The position numbers were made by a program, and so were the translations under genes. The notes below the pieces were generated by a model, which was not told the DNA's origin, made no database searches, and was given only the letters and a program-made list of their open reading frames with translations. This document shows positions 31,546 to 42,964 of a DNA stretch of 64,000 nt, in pieces. The stretch covers positions 11,254,569 to 11,318,568 of the forward strand of contig CM064429.1 in assembly GCA_032690845.1 (NCBI GenBank), in the 5' to 3' direction. Every line of letters starts with the position of its first letter. The stretch's first letter is position 1. The stretch comes from Eleusine coracana subsp. coracana (taxonomy: Eukaryota; Streptophyta; Magnoliopsida; Poales; Poaceae).

Positions 31546-32938
31546 TACCCTTTGCTCGTCCCGAAGCAAAGATAAACTTAAGTTGTTGATCAGGAGTTGC
31601 TACAATGTCCTACTCCTCAATAATACTATGCACACAACAAAGTACTCTTCCTAGAATTAAATATGTTGGCACATAACTTACCCATTTACCTCGATCCATG
31701 GGGCTTTTACACCTCACTGTCTTGGGCGGTTGAGAGATAGAACAATTGCAGGGCACCAATCACTTGCTCTAGATTCCGCTATGTTATTCCGGAGGTTTTC
31801 AAAAGATTTTGAAAATAAAAACCAAGTTCCTCAAATGATTCTCTCGGATCACTCAATATGTGTATGATTCCTCACCAAGGCAAAGTGTTGCCTATAATCA
31901 CCTACTTCTAAATAAGGCTTTATGTGGAGCTCAAGGTAGGGATATATGAGGCACTCATGTTCACATAATATTGCTATGCCAAAAGACCGGATCCAAGAAA
32001 AACATCAATTCAAACAATCTTGATCAAGATGTGCAAGTGTGTGGGAGAACGGAGGAATGGTGGATGGGAAGAAATAACTCCTTTTTGAATTTTCCTTCTC
32101 TCTTTTGGAGTTTCTAGGCTATGGCTATCTTTTGCGTGCTCTCTTTTTTGAGCATTTTTTTTTTTTTTTTTTTGCATAGCCATAGTCCTAGTTTGCAATG
32201 AATACTTTGAGAGAGGAATTTTGCAATGGATATATGGAGTGTTTCTTTGGATGGATGGATGGATAGTGGCTTTCTTCCGGTGTAGAAGAATAGCTCACGG
32301 TGGATATGGTGGATATGGTGGATGCTATCTTCTTGATTTAGAAGGATAGCTCATGGCGGTGGATGTGTGTATATGATCTTGATCAAGAAAGCATGAAAAG
32401 AGTTCTACTAGGGTCACAACAATTTTGACTAAGCTCAATGTGAAACAAGCAGCATATGTGTAAAGGTTTTCAAATGTAAACACTACATATGGCTGTGGTG
32501 GGACTTTCATCATTGAGGAACTTATCAATTTGTCATTTTGAAAAATAAAACTCCGGAATTCAAGCTTTACGTTGAGCAAGATCATAGCAGCCCTATCTAT
32601 CATATCATACCTCTCAACAACTTAGAACTAGAGAATGCATATGCTACCCACAAGATTCAAGTTCAAGGCAAGATTTACCAACAAACCTAACTCTTGAGAG
32701 AGTACTAAGTTGTAAACTAGCATTAGAGAGGAATAAAGGACAGAGCAACTATTCATCATCTCAACATAGGAAAATTATACACATTCATACCGAGCATGAA
32801 AAAGGGAAATATTTTTGTTCTTTTTATGTTTTGCAAATTTTTATAGATTTTCAGATTTAGCAAATGCAAGAAATAAAGGGAAGGGGAAAGATACAAGTTA
32901 CCGTGAGAAGGGGGGTCCTCCCCCAAGCTTGTTCTTGC
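31546..32938. other. Internal non-coding region of the Athila-type element
   Basis: No ORF with recognisable motifs. It contains a run of about 21 T near 32154-32174 and a short tandem 'ggatggat' near 32250 ('ggatatggt' near 32300). Confidence 0.5.
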
Positions 32939-34479
32939 TCATATCTGCTGGTTCGGGTCGTAGCCTTGGGAGCGGAAGAAGGCATCCCAATTGTTCTGAT
33001 TCTGAGCCATCATCGCGTTCAGCTGGCGGAATTGGTTGTCGCTGAAATTCTGCCATTGCTGGGTGTCGGTGACATGTTGCGTGAGAGTTTGTTGGATGCT
33101 CTCGGTGCGCAAACCAATGTCGTTCACCCTCCTTGTCAACTCGGCCATCCCATAGTTGAGTTCACGGAACCCACGGGATGAGAATGACCGAGTGGCAAAG
33201 GATGGCGGTCCGCTTGAACTTGATGACGTCTGCATGGGGTAATCGTACTGAGATTCCCATGCTCCGGCCTGCCATGTTGATGCACCCGCCTCGTCCTGTG
33301 GTGGGGGCTGCTCCCATACCAGATCTCCGGTCGGAGTGTGAAACTCCGGTGTAGGCTCCATATGCCTACGGGAACGTGTCGGTCGCCCTGAAACACTATG
33401 CCTACGAACTTCTCCCACTGGCTCAAGTGGGAGGGTTAGTGCCCGACAGTAATACAAACGAAGACCCGGGTTAGGTAACGGGAATTCGTTTGTATACCCG
33501 GGAAAGTGATAGATCAAGGTATTGTTTGGACCATGTTTCAAAGTATGTCCTTGCACAAAATAGTCCTCGCCTAGAAATTCTCTATCTACCGTCAAATATT
33601 CAACATGAACATTCTCAAGCAGACCACACTTCTGCGCAATGCGAGTAACTAAAGAGGTGCACTCAATTGGTCCTGTCAACTTTATATTGTCTAACCATTG
33701 ATCAATCATGCATTCCGCGGGTGACACCCTAATTTTCTTAACCATGGCATAAAGTATTTTCAATTCATCTTGCCGGACAACCCTAATGTCACCTCGAGGA
33801 AACAAGGTCATAGCCAACCACACATGCATAAATCTAAGTGTAGGATTATGGATGGCACTTGTTCTAGGCTTGGGACCCCACTCGTTTCCGGAAATCTTTT
33901 TCCAAAAACTTTCTTTATGGAACCCTTTAGCGCTTTATCTAAGTCTAGCCTACATTTAGGATTTAGACCTAGCATAGCATGAAGATCACCCCATGTGACC
34001 AAGCGCTCTTGCCCAAACAAGCGAAAAGAAATGCCTTCATCATACTTTCTAAGGGTGCATAAAAACTGCATAGTAAGCAAACGAGAACCCGGCTCATCTA
34101 CTTCTACGAAATTTAGCCAACCCATAGTGCGAAAAATAGAGGCAAATTCTTCTCTCATACCTATTTTCTCGAGGAAGTCCGGATCAAAGCGTCGGGTGTG
34201 GGCGAATGGCCGTTCTCTCATGAGCGCGATGGCTTGGCCCTCGCGGTCGTCCTTGATGTCGAGATGCTCCTCGGTGATGAGCAAGGCCGGCCTTTCCTCC
34301 GGAATTTCAGCTTCGGGGTCACCATGCCCCGGACTTGGTGTGAGCTCGACGGAGGATGCTTGACTCGTGCTTGCACGAGTGCTTTTTCTCCGCTTGATTC
34401 CGGCGACTTGCTTCATTCGTTTGAACATGGCTGCACACAAGAACAAACACAAGACAAGAACAAAAACAAGATCGAACAA
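32939..34479 (-). pseudogene. Athila ORF1-like protein, one frameshift
   Basis: Two overlapping frames: 33808-34479 and 32939-33829. The first contains FRTMGWLNFVEVDEPGSRLL, TMQFLCTLRKYDEGISFRLF and VTWGDLHAMLGL, which I recognise as the Arabidopsis retrotransposon ORF-1 (ATHILA) family. The second continues it (MHVWLAMTLFPRGDIRVVRQ), ending in a Ser- and Gln-rich tail. A 1-nt deletion near 33820 explains the break. The function of this family is unknown. It sits where pol would be in a complete element. Confidence 0.8.
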
Positions 34480-35182
34480 GTGTTCGGGTGAGCGTTAGTG
34501 AAAACGACAAACCCGAGCTTCTCCGAAATTGGTTTTCTTTTCACAACAACTTGCAAATGCACTAAAACAGAGGGGAAATATATTTTTTTTGGGTTTTTGG
34601 GGCTGTAGTAAAGTTGAAGAACACGAAATTTTGGGAGAGCAACAAGTGAGCAAAGGAGGGGAGTGAAAGATGAGCTTGGAATGGTGAAGCTCCTCCTCCT
34701 GGGCGGTTTTTATGGCCAAGGAAGTAAGATGGCTGTTAGAAAGGGACAGAGCAACGGCCATATAGCCGTTGGGAGAAAGGAGCACAGGAAAAGGTGGGGC
34801 CAGGGGGTCGGCCGATCCCACCAGGTCGGCCGACCTGGCAGGTGGGCCTCCTGGCAGCCCCCTTTTTCCTATGTGTTCCCCAAAGGCTAGGGGATTTGCC
34901 CCCTGCTGCCTTTTTGCTCAAAAAGCTCGACAAAAAATCTTTTCAAAATGGAAAGCCCAAAAACCTATTTTCTAAATTTTTCAAAAATGCAAATGAGTTT
35001 TGAAAAAAATTCCAGGGTGGCTGGAAAAATTCAAAAATGCAGAAATGCAGTGGTCGGGAAAAATCAAAATGTGGTGGAAAGCAAATATGCAATTAAAAGA
35101 GCAAATGTGGATAACTACCGGTTTAACCTCCCGGCGAGGACTCACCTTTTAAAGTCCGACGAGCGAGACTTTTCTCCGGCGT

Positions 35183-35845
35183 TCAGCTCGATGAAGCGTT
35201 GTCCGGTCCCGGAGATGAAGACACGGATGATGCTTCTTGTTTCACTCGCCACACCTTCTTGGTCTTTGTTGCGGTCGGTGGCTTCTCGGGCTTCGGAGGC
35301 TGCGGTTCTGCAGGCTTCACAGCCTGTTTCCTTGCAGACCTCGGAGGTTGCTGCCTTGTGGACTTCGGAGGCTGTTGCTTAATGTGTGACCTTTGCCTCC
35401 TTGCCTTCATCAGTTGTTGCTGTGCAACCTTTTCCTTCTCAAGGAAGTTCTTCATGAATGTGATGAGGCTGTCCTTCTGTTTGAACGTGTTGCAAATCTC
35501 CAGGAATTGCTGGAGATGAGCACTAGCGTCCTCATTGGCTTTCCCACAGAATGGGCTAGCCTGCACCATGGTGATGAGACCGGTCTTGATCTCGAAGTTC
35601 GCATCTCCCACATTGCCAGCTGGTCCCGTAGGGATGTTGGCAGCGGAGGGAGCGGAGAACTCGCGGAGGGTCTTGTCGGCCATTTGCTCAGAGCTTGATG
35701 GTGCGGGAATGACAGGTTCGATTGGCCGAGTCTCCTTACGAGGAGGGGTGAGCCTAGCTCGTGTCCTTCTCAGGAGTGACTCAGGATCTTTAGTGAAGTT
35801 TGTCGGCAAGTCGAAACCAGTCATACACAACCTGTTTTCATACAA
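35183..35845 (-). CDS. Truncated Athila gag, 220 aa
   Basis: Open from just after the primer site. Residues about 85-135 have the Athila capsid N-terminal motif FEIKTGLITMVQASPFCGKA followed by NEDASAHLQQFLEICNTF. After that the protein departs from the usual capsid and becomes a Lys/Pro/Gln-rich basic tail (repeated QQPP.S.R units). The main capsid part and the nucleocapsid are missing, so it may bind nucleic acid but is unlikely to form particles alone. Confidence 0.8.
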   Translation of the reverse strand: MYENRLCMTGFDLPTNFTKDPESLLRRTRARLTPPRKETRPIEPVIPAPSSSEQMADKTLREFSAPSAANIPTGPAGNVGDANFEIKTGLITMVQASPFCGKANEDASAHLQQFLEICNTFKQKDSLITFMKNFLEKEKVAQQQLMKARRQRSHIKQQPPKSTRQQPPRSARKQAVKPAEPQPPKPEKPPTATKTKKVWRVKQEASSVSSSPGPDNASSS

Positions 35846-35940
35846 AATGCAGAAAACAAAGCAAGGTTAACCTGCTTAGGAGATAGCCTTAATAATTGCA
35901 ACACTACTATATACATTAGTAATTTTTCTTGATCATACGC

Positions 35941-35962
35941 CTTCCCCGGCAACGGCGCCAGA
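35941..35962 (-). promoter_or_regulatory. Primer-binding site, tRNA-Asp type
   Basis: On the minus strand TGGCGCCGTTGCCGGGGAAG lies a few nt inside the 5' LTR. This is the primer type used by Athila/Tat Gypsy elements. Confidence 0.9.
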
Positions 35963-35968
35963 AATGCT

Positions 35969-37517
35969 TGTTGACTTTTGCTAAGCCATATTAATAAATC
36001 ATTCCCGGCACGGGGCCAGAAACGGTTCACTAATATGTCCCAGAGTCAAGTAGGTAAAATCCGCAAGCGCACGGAGAATACCGCTGTAGCATTTCACCCG
36101 GAAGTATTCAGGGTATCGTATTTGTTTATCCCAAAGGAAGGTTATGATCAAGAAGCGTTACTAACATATAAGATCATGTTAACAATTAGCAAGGATATCT
36201 AACCAAGACAGGCGGGTACATAATAATAACCGGGTAGTGTGACACACACAGAAGATTCCTACTAAATAAATAAAGTCTAGTGGAGGAAAGACTAGGCTAA
36301 GCTACTCCTACTATACATTCCTATACAGTTGCATAGCCTAAGTAGAATACATACAGACCCACACTCAGGTTCAGCAGTCAATAGTATAGCACTTCAGGCA
36401 CGGACTTACCCCTGTATCCACAGGCGACTTCCGCCAAGAGCCTACGCACTAGCCTAGCGGGGAGGATTTCAAAGGACGGACAGGGCTGTCACCACCTGCC
36501 GCCTACCTCAACGAACCAGTAGACTAACGAATAATTGATGCAAATCAGTCACCCAAGTACCATACTTGCATGACCAAAGAGCACTCTGCCCCTTCGCGAT
36601 TACTATTAACGAGGTAGAGCTACCGTACGAATACGATCACCAAACCCATGCTATACTTTATCAGCTAAAACTAAGCATAGAGACTATAACATATAAACTA
36701 GACTATAGTGATGGTATATAACTAGCATGACAATAGTAGTATAATAAATATAAACTACTATCACACAAGTAGACTATACTATCACATATATGGATCACAA
36801 AATCAAACAAGAAACTCATGACCCAAGCACAACTATATAGAAAAGATATATATATTGATAAGAGCAAAGTCTTACAAAAGGGAAAAGATACAAGAGCCAT
36901 ACCAATTCCAAGTGAAGACTTGGGACTAGAGAGCTCTAGACTCAGCCTAACTCCACTAAAACTCCAAGAACTACTACTAGCAAGAGAGAAATGCTTCTTG
37001 TGGTGTGTGTTGAGTGTGAAGGCACACCCTCCTATTTATAGCCTCAATAGGTCGGCAAGGGAGCGTAACCGCCACGGAAGGCATCTCAAACCGTCATCAG
37101 GAGTCGCGGAGGAGCCAACACGTGGAAGCCCAGGTGGAGAGGGCGCCCGGCTGGGTCGGCCGACCTGACCAGGTCGGCCGACCTGGGGGTGGCCCCTCCT
37201 GGCCTGTGCTTTCTCCAGGTGGCTGTCCTGTGGGCCCTGACGTCGGTTTCCGCGGTATTACAGGGAGTTACGTCGGTTAAGTGCTGAAAATGGGCCCTTC
37301 AATCCGTGTGACGTCCGTGTGGCACTCTCTGATTGGTCGAAAGTGTGTTTTCTTGCCTTTTGAGGTGTTTCCTTCACATTTCCTCCTGCATGCACAAAGT
37401 TCTCCAAGTACAAGTGGAACTATATTATTGTGATAAAGCATGCGTGTATGAAATGCCAAATTCTCCTTTATTTGAGTATAGTTGACGGTTAAAAATGGTA
37501 CTTAACAGCCGTCAACA
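35969..37517 (-). repeat. 5' LTR (1549 bp)
   Basis: Upstream LTR of the minus-strand element. The short ORFs inside it are duplicated in the other LTR and are not genes. Confidence 0.95.
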
Positions 37518-38435
37518 TATGGGATGAGTATCTAAGAGAGTACTTCACGCTCAGAGCAGTTATTTTTTGCTCGGTAAGTGATTCTCCGGCACTAAGGGTG
37601 CTATCAGGGAAGGTCAAAGGAAAGGTGGTATGTTTTGTATGCGTTGATGATACATCCTATGTGTACCTTCTAGCATCCCAGAAGCTAGTGTATATGCAAA
37701 ACCGCTGATTCTTACCAGCAAAACACAGGTATCTTGCGATGGCTAGACACTTTGATGGCAAAGTTGAGAACGACATAGAACCTCAACGTTGGACTAGCAG
37801 TGTCATGTTTGACCTTGTTAAAAACATCAGTGTTGTACCCACGTCCATTCTTACTAGCAAAACATCAGTTCTATCATCAATGTTTTTTTGCAAAGGCGGT
37901 GAAGGGAGTCAAAAAGGCAAAAGGTCTCACACCGTTTAAGAGGAAATCTATTTTCTTCATATATTTCAATTATTGGAAAGAATTGGAAGTGAATCATGCC
38001 TTTGACTGGATGCATATTGGGAAGGGTGTATTTGATAGTACTAGCAGACTTATACTCGACCAACCTGGTAAGACAAAGGATGGACTCAGTGCACATAGAG
38101 ATCTTGTAGAGAGGAGAATAAGACCCGAGCTCCATCCGCAAGAAAGAGCAAATGGAAAGTACTTTCTCTCCCCGGCAGCCTACACCCTTATGATTGAGGA
38201 GAAAACAACATTTTGTAAGAGCCTCAGTGGGATTAAAGTTCTGACAGGTTTCTCATCAAATATCAATAATCTTGTAAACATGAAAGAGTTAAAGATAAGT
38301 GGGTACAACACTCACAATTTTCATATAATGCTTTCAATGTTTCTTCCTATTGCTATCCGAGCTGTGAAATCGCCATGGCTGAAGTTGGTTGTAACTCGCC
38401 TTTGCTACTTCTTTAACATGGTATCGGATAACTGA
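37518..38435 (+). pseudogene. CACTA TNP2-type transposase, middle part
   Basis: After one copy of the TATGG target site the reading frame continues as DEYLREYFTLRAVIFCSVSD, exactly where family members have W-D-x-Y-x-R-E-Y-F. A stop follows after YMQNR, then FLPAKHRYL. A frame change near 37860-37900 leads to the open 211-codon segment containing NHAFDWMHIGKGVFDSTSRL, the usual C-terminal half of TNP2. The uninterrupted join at TATGG shows that the LTR element inserted into a formerly intact gene. Confidence 0.9.
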
Positions 38436-39600
38436 AGACGAGTTAAATGACCTACGAACCCACATGAAGGAAACAATGTGCATACATGAGATGGTCTTCC
38501 CTCCATCCTCTTTCGATACGATGGAACACTTCATGATTCATATTGTTGACCAGATCTCTGCATTGGGTCTCATCTATCTGCATTAAATGTTTCCGGTTGA
38601 GAGGTTCATGTATGTATTGAAACGCTATGTACGTACTCGTTCACATCCAGAGGGTTCTATGATCGAGGGCTACACAACTGAGGAGATCATTGAATGTTGC
38701 TCAGATTACATTAATGATGGTAGAAAATTAATTGTTCTCCTTGTGTCTCATCATGAGGGTAGATTATCTGGGAAACATATCAAAGGACGTAGATCATTCG
38801 TCAACAGTGACTTCAAATGAGTGGACGAAGCACATTTCAGCGTATTGCAACAGACGTAGATTGTGGGACCGTATTTTGAGAAACATCTGTTAGAGCTCCA
38901 CCGGAATAACAAAGATGCAACGAATGAAAGGATCATAGATGAGCACAAGCACTCTTTCACATCATGGTTTAGCTCCATAGACCTTCCAAGTGGTGAGTCC
39001 GAGGAAGAGAAAATCTTGGGAAAGTTAGCTAACCGTCCGAGAAGAACTATGGTTACCTTTCAGGCATACGACATTAATGGTTATACCTTCTACACACAAC
39101 AAAAGGATAAGAAGAGCAAGTGTCAAAACATCGGTATTCGAGTAGAAGCCATTGACGAAGAGGACCAGACGACCTCGTATTACAGGTACATTGAGGAAAT
39201 ATGGGAACTGGACTACGGTGCCAATTTACAGGTTCTCATATTTAAATGCAAATGGGTGAAGCACCCTAATGGCATCGAGGTGGATGAATATGGTTTCACA
39301 ATTGTTGATCTTAATAATGTTGGTCACAAATAGAAGCCTTGGATATTTGCCAAGACCGTGGAACAGGTGTTTTATGTACTTGATCCAAAGACCAAAAAGA
39401 AATACATTGTTATTCTAGGTAAACAAAGAATCATTGAAGTGGAGAATGTGGAGGATCGAGATGACTACAATCAATATGACGAGGTGTCATTTTTCATAGA
39501 TCCAAAAAATTTTAAAGTCTTAGAAGCAAGACTCTCCCTTACCGGTGGAATGTCCTACATGCGCACCGATCAATGCCATGGCAAAGTCATTCAAGGCTAA
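38436..39600 (+). pseudogene. CACTA transposase C-terminal region (DUF4218 / DUF4216-like)
   Basis: First the DUF4218-type segment: EMVFPPSSFDTMEHFMIHIV, then MFPVERFMYVLKRYVRTRSH with YTTEEIIECCSDYI. Then the DUF4216-type segment: FQAYDINGYTFYTQQKDKKS and ELDYGANLQVLIFKCKWVKH, with a final acidic block (39358-39600). These two domains normally follow TNP2 in grass CACTA transposases. In-frame stops occur at about 38583, 38818, 38862 and 39331. It ends at TAA 39598-39600. Confidence 0.85.
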
Positions 39601-40017
39601 TTCAAGCATCATGTAATTTTATTTTTGAAGTATCGTTCATTAGGAGAACCTTGTATTATGTTCTATGTAACTTATGCTTATTTGAATATAAAGTGTAGGA
39701 GAACCTTGTATTATGTTCAAGGTTAAATCATTACATTTTTTTTTGCTTCTATGGTTTTTTCCGCAAAAGAACAAGGCTCTGGTTCATTTTTTGGTTGAAA
39801 ATCACCTAAATAGGAGAGGTTGAAAAGTTACGCTAGTTTGAAGTTTTAGGGACCTATTTCTAATTTTATAAAATGACAAGAATTAAAGTGTAAAAATATT
39901 AGGACTGAAATATTTGGACCTGGTTTACTTATAGGGTTTTTTCTACAAAAGAAAAAGGCTCTAGTTCATTTTTTGAAAATGAATAATACAATTTTTTTTT
40001 AAAAAAATGACATCTTT
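39601..40017 (+). other. 3' end of the CACTA transposase gene
   Basis: Follows the TAA at 39600. 'Taggagaaccttgtattatg' occurs twice (about 39640 and 39697). Probably 3' UTR and terminator of the transposase gene. Confidence 0.45.
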
Positions 40018-40109
40018 GTAGCGGCGTCTTAAAAAGCTAATCGTCGCTACTATTTTGTAGTGGCAGTTGGTATCTTAAGCCGCCGCTATAGATGCCACCC
40101 CTATATAAG
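40018..40109 (+). promoter_or_regulatory. Internal CACTA subterminal-type repeats plus TATA box
   Basis: GTAGCGGCG, TCGTCGCTACTA, GTAGTGGCAGTTGG and GCCGCCGCTATA occur within 75 bp, alternating in orientation as at the element's ends, followed within 10 bp by CTATATAAG (40101-40109). No CACTA terminus or target duplication lies nearby, so this is not a second element end. It is best read as the promoter of the second gene, sharing transposase-binding motifs with the first promoter. Confidence 0.65.
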
Positions 40110-40284
40110 AGTGGGCGTGGCGGGTCCCAAACCCTAACTCCTCGGCGGTTTTTGCGACGCTATCAGGCAGCCCAACTCCGCCACCTTCCCCATCACTGTC
40201 TGCCTCCCCGAGTGCCGCCGTCTCGGGTCACCGTCCTCCACCCCCTCCCCCTCATTGACGTTGAGCGTGGGCTCCCGCTCCGTC

Positions 40285-40515
40285 CTGGAGCACCACCGCT
40301 GTGGGCTCCCTCTTCCGTCTCGGAGCACCGCTATCGCGGGCTCCCTCCATCACCGAGAGTCACCGTCACGGGCTCCCTCCTCTGTCACTGAGCGCTGCCA
40401 CCATGGGCTCCCTCCTCCGTCACCAAGTGCCACCACTGCGGGCTCCCTCCTCCGTCCCCGAGCGCCACCGCTGCAGGCTCCCTCCTCCGTCCCCGAGCGC
40501 CACCGCAGCGGACCC
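40285..40515 (+). repeat. 36-bp GC-rich minisatellite in the second-gene leader
   Basis: About six imperfect units containing 'gggctccctcctccgtcccc' and 'gagcgccaccgc'. It yields Ser/Pro/Arg-rich ORFs in several frames, none convincing. Confidence 0.8.
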
Positions 40516-42392
40516 CCCCACATCGACGATGCGCGCGTCGGCCTCCTCCCTCTCCTTGACGGCCTTCGCCTTCTCTCTGGTAAGCGCTGCACCCTCCTCT
40601 TCGTCCCCTCTCCCCTCCTCTCCGACGCCCTCCTGCCCGTCTATGACCAGGTGCATCCGCTCTGCCCCACGCCCTTAATCTCATTATTCCTTGCTTTGCA
40701 AGATGTGTGCTTGCTTTATACATTTTGGAGTCCAGATTCTCTACAGTTGTGCTCTGCTATCATGCTCCCCTGCATTAAACTTTAACATGTTAGTGTACTG
40801 TGATGAACCTATGTTGCCTATGACTGTGTGTTCACCTTTTAATGCTTGCTTCGTTATCCACGTTACCTAGTGTTTTGGAGTCCAAATTCTCTACAGTTGT
40901 GCATTAGCATTGTTAATTAGTAAATCTGTGTGTCTAGTTGTGTGTCTACTTGCTTTCTAATTCATAATTCAGTTAGCCTTAACATCATGCACCTAGTAGC
41001 TGAATTCATGTGCTCTGCTATCATGCCCCCATGCGTTAAACTTTAACATGTTAGTGTACTGTGATGAACCTATGTTGCGTATGACTGTGTGTTCACCTTT
41101 CAATGCTTGCTTGCTTATCCACGTTACCTGGTGTTTTGGAGTCCAGATTCTCTGCAGTTGTGCATTAGCATTGTTAATTAGTAAACCTTTGGATTTTCAT
41201 AAGAAAATCATGTCACCTCTGCTAATTCTGAATCATGGTTACATACTATCTTGTTCTTAAATGATGAAACCTTGTTAACACATCCCTCTGAGACCAGCTA
41301 ATGTGGATCGCTATACTATATATATGCTTAGTTATTTTTTTGCCATCGTACCTTGCTGCCATACTAGTAGTTTTTTTTTCTGCTGTCCTAGGTTGCTGCC
41401 GTATTTAATTGCTGTCGTGTTATACTATAAGTTGGTGCTTATGTGGAAATGCTAAATGTTATATGCTCTTGTTATATGCTTATATCCCTATGTTGTTGCC
41501 GCCCGTTCCTGCCCTATGTGGATGCTAGTTTTTGTTGCAGGCCTCAAATTTATTTTTGCTTGCTGCCTACGATATATTTCATTATTGAGCTCCCTATTGT
41601 GCTAATTGCCACCATACTATATAGATGTGTAGTACTTTCTTTTTGCCATCATACCTTGCTGCCATACTTGTAGTTGATGCTCATATGGTATACTAGCTAT
41701 TTGTATTTTGATGCTCATATGCCACCTTGTTATATGACTATGTTGCTCACTATTATATGCCTATGTGGAAATGCTCACTATTATATGCCTCGTTGATATA
41801 TATGCGCCTATGAATGGATATATATATATGTGCCTATGGTATATATGCGCAATGAATGGATGGTACATATAGTTGATCGACCCATGGATGGTACTACTTA
41901 TCTATTCTACATAGGCAATCAACCCATGCTCAATGATGAAAGTGAGCTAAGTGAGAGTAGTCTGGCGACATGGACCATATCATATGATATTTGGATACAT
42001 GTTGCTGTGCAGGTCAAGGATCTTAGAGCGTTGGATGGCCATTGGTTCGGCAACCCGCACTGAGAGCAAATTTTGACTTTTCTATTCTTCTCCTTGTCTC
42101 TCTATACTACTTATCTATTCTACGTAGGCAATCGACCCATGCTCAATGATGAAAGCAGGCTAAGTGAGACTAGTCCGACGACATGGACCATATCCTAGGA
42201 TATCAGATATATTTTGGTGTATAGGTCAAGGATCTTAGAGCGTTGGTAGGCCGTTGATTCGACAACCCGCACTGAGAGCAAATTTTGAATTTTCTATTCT
42301 TCTCCTTGTCTCTTTGTAATACTTTTGTATCATACTCCTTGTTTTCTAAACTAGTCATAATATCTAACATAAGGTGTCAAAGTCTTCTCAAC
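40516..42392 (+). other. Leader/intron region of the second CACTA gene with two tandem duplications
   Basis: A unit of about 260 bp is duplicated (40778-40930 region against 41038-41190; landmark 'aacatgttagtgtactgtga'). A unit of about 216 bp is duplicated at about 41889-42104 and 42105-42315 (landmark 'acccatgctcaatgatgaaa'). Otherwise no coding is recognised before about 42393. Confidence 0.6.
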
Positions 42393-42964
42393 ATGGCGGT
42401 CAAGATGCCCTCTCAAGAGGAACATTTGTTAGAAGCAACAAATGAGAAAGACGCCTTCAAGGCGCCCTTGGAAGGGGGATCGCCTTCAGATGATGAATGA
42501 TCAAGCGAACACTAGGAAGAAGCAGAAGACCCGCATCCTCCACTACCAAAGGAACGTCAATTGGGGAGCCTGGACCCAGATTACGTGCCTGAAGATAAGG
42601 TATCTTGTCAAAAATAATTCCCTCATTTATTCAACTAATTTGTAAACTAGAATCTACTACTTATATCCTAGGTCACTCGACGAAGTGCCCATCGGCTAGT
42701 TGCAGCAGAGGCTGTGGCAGATGAGGTCCTCGAGCAGCAAAAGGAAGAGGTGCCTGCCAAAGTGTCCACACACAAACGCAAGCGCGGTCAGCGCTCCGCA
42801 TACAAGGCAGAGGGCATCTACAAGGTTACTGCACTAGACCCCAAAGATGTAGAACCGATTGAACCCGCTGGTTTCAACGCCAAATGGCGGAACCGTTGCG
42901 GCAAAGTGGTGAGGGATCATTGCAAAATCACGTGGCAAGATTGGCGCCAAGTCCTGGATGGTGG
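42393..42964 (+). pseudogene. CACTA second gene (Transposase_24/TNPA-like), 5' part
   Basis: Exon-like segment from ATG 42393 (MAVKMPSQEEHLLEATNEKD), with stops at about 42498 and 42507, up to DPDYVPEDK and a donor at about 42601 (AAG|GTATCT). An acceptor ATCCTAG near 42671 follows. The next exon has VAADEVLEQQ-type coiled sequence, a KRKRGQRS basic patch, then CGKVVRDHCKITWQDWRQVL, which fits the plant Transposase_24 family. It is cut at 42964 by the lone LTR and continues at 54644 as GKEEDMWADVMAAIRFQPAD. Likely a DNA-binding partner of the transposase, by analogy with TNPA of En/Spm. Confidence 0.7.

Larger units (their letters stand above)
29983..37517 (-). mobile_element. Young non-autonomous Athila-type LTR element (7.5 kb)
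   Basis: Two LTRs of 1549 bp each, starting TGTTGAC and ending GTCAACA, with a perfect TATGG target duplication (29978-29982, 37518-37522). By eye I count about 9 differences between LTRs, so it is the youngest insertion here. The primer site matches tRNA-Asp, as in the Athila lineage. The internal 4.4 kb encodes an Athila ORF1-like protein and a truncated gag, but no protease, reverse transcriptase or integrase. Orientation is minus by the primer site. Confidence 0.95.

Noticed and set aside
40018..40109. Boundary between two different CACTA elements
   Set aside because: No terminal CACTA sequence or 3-bp repeat is seen here, and genes on both sides are in the usual order of one element.
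40134..40785. Several Pro/Ser/Arg-rich ORFs
   Set aside because: All are readings of the 36-bp minisatellite; no frame keeps a plausible protein.
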